A DNA stretch of 64,000 nt from Tupaia tana (lineage: Eukaryota; Chordata; Mammalia; Scandentia; Tupaiidae): NCBI GenBank assembly GCA_026018925.1, contig JAKSZU010000271.1, forward strand, positions 124,001 through 188,000. Reading direction: 5' to 3'. The notes below the pieces were generated by a model that saw nothing but the letters and a program-made list of their open reading frames with translations, had not been told where the DNA came from and did no database searches. Both the position numbers and the translations under genes were made by a program. Of this stretch, positions 11,600 to 23,510 are shown one piece after another. How positions within the stretch are numbered: position 1 is the stretch's first letter; every line of letters starts with the position of its first letter.

Positions 11600-12230
11600 T
11601 ACTGATGAAGGCATTGTGGCATGGCCATAGTCCTTGGTTGAGGACTTCTCAGTTTCTCTCTCTCTGTGTCAGTGGCGAGCACACATGCCCTAAGGCAGAA
11701 ACGAAAAAAGAAATCAATCAAATAAAATGAAGAGTCACATACACTTAGAAGAGTTCATAGGATTTTTGTTTATGTATTTTATGTCAGATGCATATGTTTG
11801 CCAAGAGAAATAGAGACAGAGCTAGAGAGAAAGGAAGAACCCTCCCAATAGGGCCAAAAGAGGCCATAATCCCCCATCCTCTATCACGTCAAGATCCTGG
11901 TAATATCCATAACTGTATATGACATTGCTTTCAGGCTGACAATTCAGGATTCCAATCTTTTTAGCCACATGGCATGTTGCTCCTTTTACACATTACTTCA
12001 CCACTGTGCCTTTAGGCAGAACTTACTATTTTTAACTTACTTCTTTATTAACTCTGTTATCTGTGAGAAAGAAAATAAGAGAGGGAGAGAGTGATTTTTG
12101 ACATCTCAAACTGGGACTATAGAACTAAACAGTTTTAGGTTGGACCAAGATCCAAACCCATCCCATGAAGCCTCAGACAGTCAGGAACAGAGCCTTAGCA
12201 ACATTGAGTCACTGCCCCTGTCCAAGATGT
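11600..12230. mobile_element. SINE-like fragments, old and diverged
   Basis: 11,600-11,725 (+) has the CT-rich SINE tail followed by GAGCACACATGCCCTAA and an A-rich end. 11,800-12,010 (-) and 12,060-12,225 (-) carry AGAGAGA-rich starts, then text resembling the inverted SINE body. No clean ends or target-site duplications are visible. Confidence 0.4.
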
Positions 12231-12545
12231 TTCCTTTTGATACTAACTTCTCATAGAAGCAAATGTTAGCCAGGACCTACACCTCACTCGAAGTCTGCAA
12301 AGGATATAAGAAGAATCCTTATTATAAACATCTAAGTGGCAATTTAACAGTGTGTTAACAGTTTTTCTTTTTAAAATATACCATATTTTTTAGAGAAGTT
12401 GAGGTTCATGGCAAAATTGAGCACAAGGCATACATCCAACTCACATAGCCACAATCACCTACATTATCAGTATCCCACCACGAGATTGGCACATTTCTTA
12501 CAATAAAACCACCCGAAGACCATAGTTTACATTAGGGCCATCTCT

Positions 12546-12579
12546 CTCTCTCTCTCTTTTTTTTCTTTTTTTATACATT

Positions 12580-12614
<35 letters not shown>

Positions 12615-12798
12615 TGTATTTTCATTTCATTTTCTTCGATACATTCAATCACATTATTATTTGTCTCACAAATTGGATATTTCTACAGGTGAACATTTCT
12701 CCCTAGTACTGTTGATAAAACTATGAAATATCTTCATCAGATAAAATCACACCTCTTTGTGCCATTAATGCTTTGCCTCCCTGTCCCTCCCTGAAATG
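12546..12798 (-). mobile_element. 5'-truncated L1 3'-end insertion, minus strand
   Basis: This contains the reverse complement of the L1 3' UTR end seen at 47,140-47,230 (GAACATTTCTCCC matches GGGAGAAATGTTC), preceded by T-rich and (ATTT)n sequence. AGGGCCATCTCT occurs on both sides (12,534-12,545 and 12,799-12,810) as a target-site duplication. A (CT)n tract abuts the left copy. Confidence 0.8.
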
Positions 12799-13155
12799 CA
12801 GGGCCATCTCTTGATGTAACTGTATGGCTCTGGAAAAATTCATAATGGCATCTATATCCCTTATGCTATGATACACAGTAAACTCACAGCCCTAGAAATA
12901 CTTCCTTTTCCACCCATTCATCCTACCCTCCACAACCCCTGAGAAGCGCTGACCTTTTTACTTGCTCCATAGGCTTGCCTTGCCCAGAATGTCATATACT
13001 TAGCATTTCACACTATGTAGACTTTCAGGTGGCTCCTTTCACTTAGTCATGTGCATTTGGATTTTATCCATGTCATGGTTTGGCTTGCTAGCTCCTTTCT
13101 TTTTCGTGCAAAACAATACTCATTGTCTGGTTGTATCTCATTTGGTATATCCATG

Positions 13156-13330
13156 ACTGGAGCCAGCAGGTGGTAAAGTGGTTAAGGCACTGGATTCCCA
13201 CATGACAATATTGGTTTGAGTCTCTGACCTGATGGCTTGCTTCCCAACTTTTCTCCTCCGTCTCCTTATCAATATCTATCGTTTTCTCTTTACAAAACAG
13301 TTTCAAAAGAAATTTAAAGACATAGAAAGT
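13156..13330 (+). mobile_element. tRNA-derived SINE, diverged
   Basis: GGAGCCAGCAGGTGGTAAAG, then TGGTTTGAGTCTCTGACC (B-box-like) and a CT-rich segment ending near TTTACAAAACAG. It has the same architecture as the SINE at 13,769 but is older. Confidence 0.55.
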
Positions 13331-13768
13331 GTGAGGAGAAATAGTGATGACAGTTTCTATGACATTGTTCACATCTCGTACCATCAGTGAAGAACAATGG
13401 TCTACTGATATCTACCTTGAGGTCCAACCAGAGCATGGCTTTGTCTCAGAATTAGATAGAAAGCAGTCTTCTGGCAACCTGTACACTTAACTTGTTTAGA
13501 GATCACACACTGACTCCATGAATAACTGATGTGTTGTTTATTCCAGGAAATCCAGGGACTATTTTAAATGTGCCTTATCTCATTTAGACATGTATTCTTA
13601 GTGCCTTCAAAAGTGAGTGGTACATATAAGAGGAAATCGTCTGTAAACCTCCTATGATATTTGTCTTCAGAGCACTTATAGATATATCTAGAATTATTAT
13701 GTATGTCATCTCTTCACAGAATTACTCAGCATTTGATGTGTACACAGCAGTATCAAAATGAAAAGTAG

Positions 13769-14047
13769 GGGGACCAGTAGCTGGCGTAATGGCTATGTCA
13801 CTGGACTCCCATGTATTCGACAGTGGATTGAGTCTCGAACCCAGTGGCTTAAACTCTGGCCAGATGCTTGTTTGTGCATGCCCAAGATCCCGAGAGGAGA
13901 ATGGAGGAGAAGGGATTGCGGTGTGGTCATCCTCCTTGGGGGATAATTTCTTTCTTTCTGTCTCTCTGTCTCTCTCTGTCTTTCTGGCGAGTGCACGCAC
14001 CCTATAATGAAAACCTTTCCAAAAAAAGAAAAATAATAAAAATTTTT
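13769..14047 (+). mobile_element. tRNA-derived SINE in D1
   Basis: The head has A-box-like TGGCGTAATGG and B-box-like GATTGAGTCTC, then GGAGAATGGAGGAGAAG, a CT-rich tract, GAGTGCACGCACCCTATAATG and an A-rich tail. Target-site duplications AAAAGTAG (13,761-13,768) and AAAAAGTAG (14,048-14,056) flank it. Confidence 0.85.
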
Positions 14048-14528
14048 AAAAAGTAGATAAAAATCACATTCTGTGATATTTTCCTGTTTTCCATAGATGC
14101 ATACCTATCTGTATTAATAGACATTTATCTAAGTGAGAACACAGTAGACGGCTTATTGCACAGTGATAACAATGATGACGACTGTGTGATAGAATCATTT
14201 TCAAATGTCTTTCCTTTTATCCTCTATTTTCTTAACTTTTAAATACTGACTATGCATTAGGTATATAATTCCTTTTAAGGTCAAAGAGCACTTAATTTGA
14301 TGGTGATCTGTTCCTGCCTATATAAAAACTAAGAAAAGTGCCCCCACCTTCATTTACATTGTCCAGCTCCACCCACATTTATGCAAACCACCTTAGTATG
14401 TCTATGACCAAGACCCTGGGAAGGTCCTAAGGGTGTCAATGTAACCAGCTAAAATGAAGCTATTCATGAATATTTTGATAGGAACAAGGAGACAGCAGTA
14501 GATATTGGTGACTGCTTGCATGCATGTA

Positions 14529-14800
14529 ATTTTTTTTTTTTAGGTTATAATGATAGGGAAGGTGCACTCTTCATAAAGGCCCTGAGAGAGACAAAGAAAA
14601 ATAAAAGAAATTGAGAAATCATGCCACCACGGATATGTCTATAATGCCAGTTCTTCTCCATTTTCCTCTTTAGATTTTGGATAAACCAGCCCACAGCTCA
14701 GCATGTTTCATGTTTATCGAACTCCCAGGTCTGGGAATCAAACCTTGGATGAGTGGGATCCAACTGACTTAATTATTTATCAGGCCACTCAAGTGACCTG
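14529..14800 (-). mobile_element. Older SINE, minus strand, in D1
   Basis: A T-run is followed by AAGGTGCACTCTTCATAA, AGAGAGA, GAGAAATCATGCC and CTTCTCCATTTTCCTCTT, which is the inverted SINE order. The related copies at 48,335-48,600 and 55,300-55,560 confirm the unit. Confidence 0.65.
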
Positions 14801-15234
14801 ACAGTAGCTGATTTTTCACTTTTCAAAAATTATTTCACCACTTAGAGCCTCCTGTTTCTACAGAACCATGAAGAGTAGACTCTAGATTGTTTAACATGGT
14901 TAATGAAAATCAACAGACACAGAGAAATACAGAATACGTCAGCCAAGAGGAAATACAGAGAATCCCTCAAATAGTTTCCTCAGATGAAAACTACATTGCT
15001 CCAAATCTCCGGGTAGTCTTCTCAGTACTACTAGCTGCCAACAGCTATACTTTCAAATACAGGAACAGAGACTTTTGGAATGCAGTGAAAAGATAAGCCT
15101 AAATGGGTACAGCCTTAAGCTGACTGAAATTTTGGTTGCCAGTCAAAAATTAGAACCAAATTTAGAATTTTACAATCCAATTCAAGTCAAGTAAGGCAGT
15201 GGAGTGTTACAAGCATGGCCAAGACAGTGACCAC

Positions 15235-15340
15235 ATTATGAAAAAAAATTCTGTCACATTGCAAGACAAATAATGTGACTGAATGTATATAAATAAATTA
15301 TTTAATTAACTAAAAAAAAATCCTGTCAGAGACCCACAAA
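15235..15340 (+). mobile_element. L1 3'-terminal fragment in D1
   Basis: CACATTGCAAGACAAATAATGTGACTGAATGTATATAAATAAATT... parallels the L1 3' end at 47,175-47,240 (CATTGTAAGCCAAACAATATGATTGAAAGTATA), followed by an A-rich tail. The D2 counterpart is at about 49,045-49,130. Confidence 0.6.
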
Positions 15341-15899
15341 ACCTGCTACCAGGTTTGCCCCAGACTACATACCTGGAATCTACAATAGCATCACTGGGTC
15401 CAGAGTGAGCAAACTATCTTGGTAGGAGTACGCATGACAATCTGGTTTTATCCTAGAATGATAAACATATCTTAGGAAATAAATGCTATCCTGCCTTCCA
15501 GTGCTCCCCCCATTTTTTCTTCAAAATAGTCCATCAAAATTGTAACCCTCAGGAATATGCTTTGTTGTCTTGTCAAGAATTCAAAAAATTTGACAAATCT
15601 GTTTTCCAGCTAGAAGTCTTCTACACCAAACAAGGCAGACACTTTGTAAAACCAGCGAAATGGTTGTACTCAGCTACTCCTAAGAGGAGATAAACAGATC
15701 AACAGATTCTGTTCTAATTTAGGTAATTTTCACAATTCAAGGATACTCCCGAATAAGAGCAAACATAAGATAATTTTCAGGTCACTCGGGTTAAGAGTTA
15801 TTTTGGAAGACAATTTTGTGTCAATAAGCTCTTAATATTCAGAGATAAGGCACTAAGGGCTCATTCAAAGTACAAGAGTAGCCTTGGATACTTCAGTTA

Positions 15900-16720
15900 G
15901 GCTACCAAGTGGCCCTTATAATCAAGACTGGGAGGAGGAGGCAAGGGTTCCAAGAGAGGGAGAAAAGTAAAGTGAAATGGAAGCTCAATGATTGGCTGTA
16001 TTCCAAAGTTCCTCCTGTCCAGTGACTCAGGGTTCCCAGAATAACAAAGATGACAATTGCTCCATCTGTGGTCAAAGAGGGGCATTGGTTCAAGCACTGT
16101 CCAAATTGAGATACAGATACATAGCCATCAAATAGGTCATTTGGCTGTTTTTTGACCTCTGGGTCAAAGGATACAGAGGTCAAGGACAAAAAACAAAAAC
16201 AGGACTGAAGGACCCTGTTCTAGCCAGCCCCAATAGAGAAAGTTGTCATTAGCTGGCTGGAGGCCAGGGTCTTTTAAAACATGGCAGGTAAATTGAGTAT
16301 ACTTTTATGGATTTAAGTACTACCTACTCTTTCCTAATCTCCTACTCTGGATTACTCCTCCTCAAAATAACCAAGTGGTTAGAACCATCAGGGTATCCTC
16401 CAACAGTCCCTTCACAAAAACCCCTGCTTAGGCCCATAGTTTCCTTGTTATATCAGATTGTCTTTACTCACTATTCAGTTGAAATGTTCCTGTAAAAATT
16501 GACACCATGGTTATGTTGCAATAAATGCCACTCTCAGAACTCTCCATGCTATGTTTTTCATAGGTACTGCTTCTTCTGTCTCTCCTTCTGCTCCTAGGGA
16601 CATGCTACAAGATTAAATCAGATACTTCCTTCTACTTGATAGTTTACAGTTTTAGATCTTAAAGATGCCCTTTCTGCATGCCTTTAGCACCTGTGTTCCA
16701 ATCCCTGTATTTAAAAGAAA
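15900..16720 (+). pseudogene. Degraded class I endogenous retrovirus gag-pro-pol, D1 copy
   Basis: Three landmarks occur in retroviral order on the + strand. A nucleocapsid zinc knuckle of the C-X2-C-X4-H-X4-C type spans 16,058-16,099. A protease-like stretch at about 16,300-16,400 has the active-site Asp-Thr-Gly replaced by Asp-Leu-Ser. A reverse-transcriptase segment with LDLKDA followed by PLAP..FQS lies at about 16,651-16,713. Frames change and stops interrupt between them. The single CCHC knuckle and RT wording suggest a gammaretrovirus-like family. The minus-strand open frames here are shadows. The AATAAA/CT-rich stretch near 17,860-17,920 could be LTR-derived, but I cannot define an LTR. 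Confidence 0.7.
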
Positions 16721-18276
16721 AGACACAATGCAATGTACACTTAAGGTCTATATCATTCTGAAAATAAGGACATCCCTTCGGCATTTACAATAGCTTTAAA
16801 TAACACTACTCTAGCTTTAAATGTCCCAAAGCAGAAATAAAGTGATGTACAGTAAAATATTATTGGTTATTTGTTGTTATTACATCATTAATGATGTCAA
16901 AAACTTACCCATATGTGTTGTTTTTCACATCACTGACAATTATGATAAAATGAATATATACATTATCTGAGTACAGGACAAATCATTCAACTTCACTTTA
17001 GTAATTTATGAAGTTAGGAATAGACAAAGTGGCTTTCAGCCCTTTTGAGAAATGCAATGTTTGCATGTTTATCTTTTTGGACTTTGCATATTCAATTTGC
17101 TAACTGTAGTTTTTGTTTATTTGATTGTTTTTTCTCATCTACATGCTCTCAAACTTCAGGCTCTTCAAGTTTTTTTGACCTAAATGTGCTGTGCATTTTT
17201 CTCGGGCCCCTATTAGACCTCTGGTAGAAGCCCCATGACTGCTGCCACTGTCAACATCCCAAACTTAGCATGAAGCAGCTAGAGTGCATTTTGCCCCCTT
17301 TTTCTCCTAATGGCAGTTAAGGTTACATTTAGAGGGTCATATGAGATAAGAGTTACACTTCACTTACATTTAGATGGCTTAGTGGCTTGAGAGAGAGTCG
17401 CTGTTTTTTCCTTTACTTTTTAATGAATTCCCTGTTTGCCTCTATGGCCTGGATAATGTACAATACACATCCCTTTTACATGTCTCTTAAAATATCTGTG
17501 ACTTCCTACTGATAACGCAGGAGATCAAGATATTGAGTACACAGACAGTGTAAACCCTAAAATGGAATTACAGGGATTAAGTTTTCACAGCCATAATCTG
17601 GCTGCATTGAGATTCAAAACAACTGTAATTAAGAGCAACAGTTTAATTTAGTTATTACATTCTAAGAAAAAGTACAGAATGATATCGTGAGCAAGCCTCA
17701 AGAAAAATGGGTTAAAAAAAATCACTCAGTCTACCATGTAACTAATGCCCACTTCATTATCAATAACCCAGCCCATTGCTCAAACTACTAGATAAAATCT
17801 CATCACCTCCAGCTCCTCTTTAGCAATGCAAGGAGATCCCCTTCCACTACATTGAAAGCATTTTCTCCTTCCCTAATAAACTCTACTTTACTGTCCTCTC
17901 TGTTTCCACATCTCTAGTTGTTTATGAGCATACAATAAGAACCAGCCCTGGTGTTGGGTCTGTTCACTTAGCACTCTGGCATCATTTCCCCTTGCAGAAC
18001 AAGGAGGGTGAGCAGATAATGATGAAAAGACCTGGTCACACATAGCAGCCCCCACATGCATTTTCCAGGGCTTAATTAAGGGTTAGCTCTCAGATGCCTG
18101 GTCAGCTCAGTGATTAGGAAAAACAGGCATAATTATTTTATAGGCTGTCCTGGTTAATGGGGACTGCAGTCACCAATTTCTGTTTTGGGAGACCCAGTCA
18201 TGAGGCTATTGGTGGCATTCTTCATATGCTTAAGCCAGCAATTTGCATCCTGTAGAGCATCTTAAAAATTTATGTT

Positions 18277-18521
18277 GGGACCAGTAGTTAGCGTAATGGC
18301 TATGTCACTGGACTCCCACGTACTTGACCGCAGTTCGAGTCCCAGATCCAGTGACTTAAACTCACACCCGACATGTGAGTGTGCGAGCCCCAGATTGCAA
18401 GAGGAAAATGAAGGAGAAGGAATTGCGGAGTGGCCATTCTCCCTGGGGGTGATTTCTCGCTTTCTGTCTCTCTTTTTGGCAAGCAGAAGCACCTGATAGC
18501 AAAAATCCCCCCCCAAAAAAG
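18277..18521 (+). mobile_element. tRNA-derived SINE in D1
   Basis: GGGACCAGTAGTTAGCGTAATGG head, B-box-like GCAGTTCGAGTCCC, CT-rich middle and A-rich tail. AATTTATGTT target-site duplications are at 18,267-18,276 and 18,522-18,531. The D2 counterpart is at 52,085-52,329. Confidence 0.9.
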
Positions 18522-18531
18522 AATTTATGTT

Positions 18532-19950
18532 AAAATCTTTTCTTATAATGCGTAAAATCATGGCCCTGTCATTTGACAGATGTTACTTAATCACAGTAAC
18601 CAAACTCTGGAGTCAGGGCAAGTCTTGGCTCACTCAAATTCCAAGGAGCCTTGCATTCCAGTCAGGTTAGAATTACATGTCGATTTCAGCCTCAATGGAT
18701 TTTCACTGTGGAAACTTTTCATTTTTTTGTCAGCAGTAAGGGAAATTGAGGGAATGACCCTTTTTATAAGGGAAGTGAATTGATCTATACGACAAATAGC
18801 ACTCCTATCTTCTAGAGTCTTTGGACTGAATTGATTTTGCCTTAAAATGCCACCCTATTTCCTTGCACCTATTCCCTTCACACACCGCACCCCAACTACT
18901 GGAAGAGAATAAACTCAATAGTTAGGGAGCACAGGGAATAGAGGGCTTTGACAATTTTCATGGTGCAAGTATTCCTGCCTTATCTAATATTAAGTTACTA
19001 TTAACGTCATTGATCCACAGCTGGGGGACATGAGCACAATGGGGTCTCCTGAACTGAATTGCACAACTGCAGCACACCCATACTTGCGTTCCATCTGGTT
19101 CGATGCTGAGATGGTTGCCAAGGCCTCCAAGTCCTCTTCCCTGACTGCAGACCCTTAGGGTCTTATTCCTGCTTACCCTCAACATGCCACTACCATACTC
19201 AAACCATCTTTTTTGGCTCTTGACTCCTTTCAATACACCTACATTCAGCATCCCCTTCTTCCATTTTCCAAAAAATCAGTTCCTATGAGACGAGAGTAAA
19301 TATTTAACAACAAAAATTGTATTAAATCTGGGTAATTGTGAATTCCAAGGGAACAAAGAATTCTTTATTAAAATATGTTTGCAATACCTGTTGTATATTT
19401 GGACAATGAAAATATTAATTTTGTATTTGAAATTTGTCCTTGTATCTTAAGCAGCAGGGAAATCCTACGAATTCATGGAGAGGTCTCTTATCAGCAAAGT
19501 ATGAAAGACTTTAAATGATCTTTTTTTTGAATATCAGAAGAAATACATAACTTCATTAAACAGTACATGAACTTTTGGAAGTCTTGTGTTTCTTTTGGAC
19601 ATCCTCAACTGTCAGTCACAAATTTTAACTCTCATTGAAAACAGAAAGTTGTTTTTTTTGATTCCAGGAAACGTAATGATTTCAAGAAATGAGTGTTCAT
19701 CCTCAAAGTAAGGAGATTTGCTCCCCTATATAGAGTAAAATTTCAATGAATTAATATGTGTAAATTTCATCTAGGTGACTACCTGACATTGAACAGGTAC
19801 CTGATTGTTTCTCCATGTCAATCCTCTGTTATCCAAAGTACTTTAGAAGGAAAACAATACTGTGAGTATAGGATTCAAAGACCAAGATTTTAACCAGGAC
19901 TTCACTCATTACCTGCAAATTTTCCTAAGTGAGCACTACTGATTGTACAT
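18532..19950. other. Intergenic within D1, nothing recognised
   Basis: No gene or mobile element was identified. The equivalent D2 stretch has an 85-codon open frame (52,844-53,101) that is interrupted by a stop in D1, so coding is unlikely. Confidence 0.5.
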
Positions 19951-20000
19951 ATATATATATATATACATACATATATATATACACATATACAGACACACAG
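19951..20000. repeat. (TA/CA)n microsatellite
   Basis: A run of TA dinucleotides grading into ACATAC/ACACA. The D2 equivalent (53,761-53,838) is longer and of different composition. Confidence 0.9.
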
Positions 20001-20794
20001 TGATCAAGATGGAGAAATGCTGAAATCCTCTTGGGAGCCCATTCTACTACCCCAAAATCCTCAGGAGTGCCATGACTATGTACCTCTCACCCAAACAGTT
20101 TCCTTACCTACATTAGGAGATCTTTTGTCTGAGTACAGTGTTGGGTCTTACTTCAACTACCACAGGAAACACAGTTTCACTTCCAGAAGCAACACAATCA
20201 TGAGAAGTGAGATGTCTCCTGAGGGAGACATAAGCAGACCTGGAGAGAGAAAAGACAGACATGGCAAAGAGTCCCAAAGTCCTTACCAAAACACATTTTT
20301 TTCCCTTATAAAACAATCTCAAGTAACGACTTTAACGTCAGAGAAGGAAGAGAAGTGATGATGCATTGTCTATGACACTATCCAGAAATCCTGCCACCGA
20401 TAAAGAACAATGGGCTCCTGGACACCATGAGGTCCAAACACTTTGACTATGTCATAAACAGGAGGAAAGCAAGGTTCCTAAACCTGCACACTTACTGCTT
20501 TCAAGATCACACTACTAATTCCACAAACAACTGATGAGTTAACCGTCCCCCAGGAAACTGTTATTTTTGTAAATATACCTTATCTCTGTTAAACATAAAA
20601 ACTGTTTCTTAGCCCTTTAGGAAGTGAGCAGTAAATACATGAAGGAATCATCTAAATCTTATAGGATGTTACCCCTCAGAGGCTTGACAGTGTGTTAGAA
20701 TCATTATTTATGTCGCTTCTTATCAGAATTACCCAGAACATGATGCTTATACAACAGCATTTAAAAGAAAACTAGGTATAAAACATATATATTG

Positions 20795-21152
20795 CTCCTG
20801 CAAGTCCCTGGCCAGGAAGGGATACTGAGGGAGGGTCACCTCTGACCCCCACCACAATTCCAGGCCCCCAGGCCCCAGACTCCAACTTCTAGACTTTCTG
20901 TGCCTCCCAGCAGGCAATAGGCTCTCCTGAAAGCCCCTAGCCAGCAAGGGATACTGAGGGGGGGGGTTACCTCTGAACCCCACCCCACTTCCAGACCCCC
21001 AGGCCCCAGACTCCAACTTCTAGACTTTCTGTGCCTCCCAGCAGGCAATAGGCTCTCCTGCAAGCCCATCGCCAGCAAGGGATACTGAGGGAGGGTCACC
21101 TCTGACCCCCACGCCACTTCCAGACCCCCAGACCCCAGACTCCACTTTCTAG
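20795..21152 (+). repeat. Linker-free run (about 2.8 cores) at the array start
   Basis: The run begins in mid-core and ends at TTTCTAG before a 97-bp linker at 21,153-21,249. Another linker-free pair of cores follows at 21,250-21,507. Confidence 0.85.
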
Positions 21153-21603
21153 GTAGGTAGCCAGGATCTCCTTGAGGCGGTTTTGTGTTTTTTTTCTCTT
21201 GAACCCCCTGCATTCTCTTGTTAACACCTAGCTCTCCTTCTCCCCCTAGACTTTCCGTGCCTCCCAGCAGGCAATAGGCTCTCCTGCAAGCCCCTGGCCA
21301 GCAAGGGATACTAAGGGAGGGTTACCTCTGAACCCCACTCCACTTCCAGACCCCGAGGCCCCAGACTCCACCTTCTAGACTTTCCGTGCCTCCCAGCAGG
21401 CAATAGGCTCTCTTGCAAGCCCCGGGCCAGCAAGGGATACAGAGGGAGGGTCACCTCTGACCCCCACCCCACTTCCAGACCCCCAGGCCCCAGACTCCAC
21501 CTTCAAGGTAGGTAGCCAGGATCTTCTTGAGGCGGTTTTGTATTTTTTTCTCTTGAACCCCCTGCATTCTCTTGTTAACACCTAGCTCTCCTTCTCCCCC
21601 CAG

Positions 21604-22377
21604 ACTTTCCGAGCCTCCCATCAGGCAATAGGCTCTCCTGCAAGCTCCTGACCAGCAAGGGATACTGTGGGAGTGTCACCTCTGACCCCCACCCCACTTC
21701 CAGACCCCCAGGCCCCAGACTCCACCTTCTAGACTTTCCGTGCCTCCCAACAGGCAATAGGCTCTCCTGCAAGCCCCTGGCCAGCAAGGGATACTGAGGG
21801 AGGGTCACCTCTGACCCCCACCCCACTTCCAGACCCCCAGGCCCCAGACTCCACCTTCTAGACTTTCCGTGCCTCCCAGCAGGCAATAGGCTCTCCTGCA
21901 AGTCCCTGGCCAGCAAGGGATACTGAGGGAGGGTCACCTCTGACCCCCACCCCACTTCAAGACCCCCAGGCCCCAGACTCCACCTTCTAGACTTTCCGTG
22001 CCTCCCAGCAGGCAATAGGCTCTCCTGCAAGCCCCTGGCAAGCAAGGGATACTGAGGGAGGGTCACCTCTGACCCCCACCCCACTTCCAGACCCCCAGGC
22101 CCCAGAATCCACCTTCTAGACTTTCCGTGCCTCCCAGCAGGCAATAGGCTCTCCTGCAAGCCCCTGGCAAGCAAGGGATACTGAGGGAGGGTCACCTCTG
22201 ACCCCCACCCCACTTCCAGACCCCCAGGCCCCAGAATCCACCTTCTAGACTTTCCGTGCCTCCCAGCCGGAAATAGGCTCTCCTGCAAGCCCCTGGCCAG
22301 CAAGGGATACTGAGGGAGGGTCACCTCTGACGCCCACCCCACTTACAGACCCCCAGGCCCCAGACTCCACCTTCTAG
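21604..22377 (+). repeat. Linker-free run of six 129-bp cores
   Basis: The run is exactly 774 bp (6 x 129), bounded by CAG of one linker and GTAGGT of the next. Internal junctions read TTCTAG/ACTTTCC. Confidence 0.9.
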
Positions 22378-22476
22378 GTAGGTAGCCAGGATCTCCTTGA
22401 GGCGGTTTTGTGTTTTTTTTTTCTCTTGAAACCCCTGCATTCTCTTGTTAACCCCTAGCTCTCCTTCTCCCCCCAG

Positions 22477-23510
22477 ATTTTCTGTGCCTCCCAGAAGGCA
22501 ATAGGCTCTCCTGCAAGCCCCTGGCCAGCAAGGGATACTGACGGAGGGTCACCTCTGACCCCCACCCCACTTCCAGACCCCCAGGCCCCATACTCCACCT
22601 TCTAGACTTTCCCTGCCTCCCTGCAGGCAATAGGCTCTCCTGCAAGCCCCTGGCCAGCCAGGGATACTGAGGGAGGGTCACCTCTGACCCCCACCCCACT
22701 TCCAGACCCCCAGGCCCCAGACTCCACTTTCTAGACTTTCCTTGCCTCCCAGCAGGCAATAGGCTCTCCTGCAAGCCCTTGGCCAGCAAGGGATACTGAG
22801 GGAGGGTCACCTCTGACCCCCACTCCACTTCCAGGCCCCCAGGCCGCAGACTCCACCTTCTAGACTTTCCGTGCCTCCCAGCAGGCAATAGGCTCTCCTG
22901 CAAGCCCCTGGCCAGCAAGGGATACTGAGGGGGGGAGTCACCTCTGACCCCCACCCCACTTCCAGACCCCCAGGCCCCAGACTCCACCTTCTAGACTTTC
23001 CGTGCCTCCGAGCATGCAATAGGATCTCCTGCAAGCACCTGGCCAGCAAGGGATACTGATTGAGGGTCACCTCTGACCCCCACCCCACTTCCAGAACCCC
23101 AGGCCACAGACTCCACCTTCTAGACTTTCCGTGCCTCCCAGCAGGAAATAGGCTCTCGTGCAAGTCCCTGGCCAGCAGGGAATACTGAGGAAGGGTCACC
23201 TCTGACCCCCACCCCACTTCCAGACCCCCAAGCCCCAGACTCCACCTTGTAGACTTTCCGTGCCTCCCAGCAGGCAGTAGGCTCTCCTGCAAGCCCCTGG
23301 CCAGCAATGGATACTGACGGAGGGTCACCTCTGACCCCCACCCCACTTCCAGAACCCCAGGCCCCAGACTCCAACTTCTAGACTTTCCATGCCTCCCAGC
23401 ACGCAATAGGCTCTCCTGCAAGCCCTTGGCCAGCAAGGGATACTGAGGGAGGGTCACCTCTGACCCCCACACCACTTCCAGACCCCCAGGCCCAAGACTC
23501 CACCATCTAG
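22477..23510 (+). repeat. Linker-free run of eight cores
   Basis: 1,034 bp (8 x 129 + 2). It shares diagnostic variants with the run at 28,485-29,517, about 6.0 kb downstream, indicating duplication within the array. Confidence 0.9.

Larger units (their letters stand above)
13340..15480. repeat. Old paralogous block, copy 1
   Basis: This block aligns, with many changes, to 54,170-56,400 and in part to 20,360-20,794. Shared markers include AAGAACAATGG, CAGTATCAAAA versus CAGCATTTAAAA, TAGACGGCTT, TCAGAGACCCAC and TTTATCCTAGA. It represents a duplication much older than D1/D2. The young SINE at 13,769 is absent from the paralogue, so it inserted later. Confidence 0.7.
13609..20794 (+). repeat. 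Segment D1 (upstream copy of 7.2-kb duplication)
   Basis: This 7,186-bp segment matches 47,420-54,625 end to end at about 6% divergence (18 changes in about 290 bp around 17,400-17,690), more in SINE and CpG sites. It starts at AAAAGTGAGTGG and stops at CATATATATT, where the L1 monomer array begins. It has no intact gene. Confidence 0.95.

Noticed and set aside
14887-15096. 69-codon open frame in D1
   Set aside because: The D2 copy carries an early stop (TGA at the 'cctgagatgaaaac' position), so it is not maintained.
15897-16189. Minus-strand open frames over the ERV (and 49,703-49,995)
   Set aside because: The + strand carries the zinc knuckle, protease and RT landmarks in order, so the minus frames are shadows.
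17740-17940. LTR of the ERV
   Set aside because: AATAAA and CT-rich text are suggestive, but no paired LTR, TG..CA ends or target-site duplication could be found.
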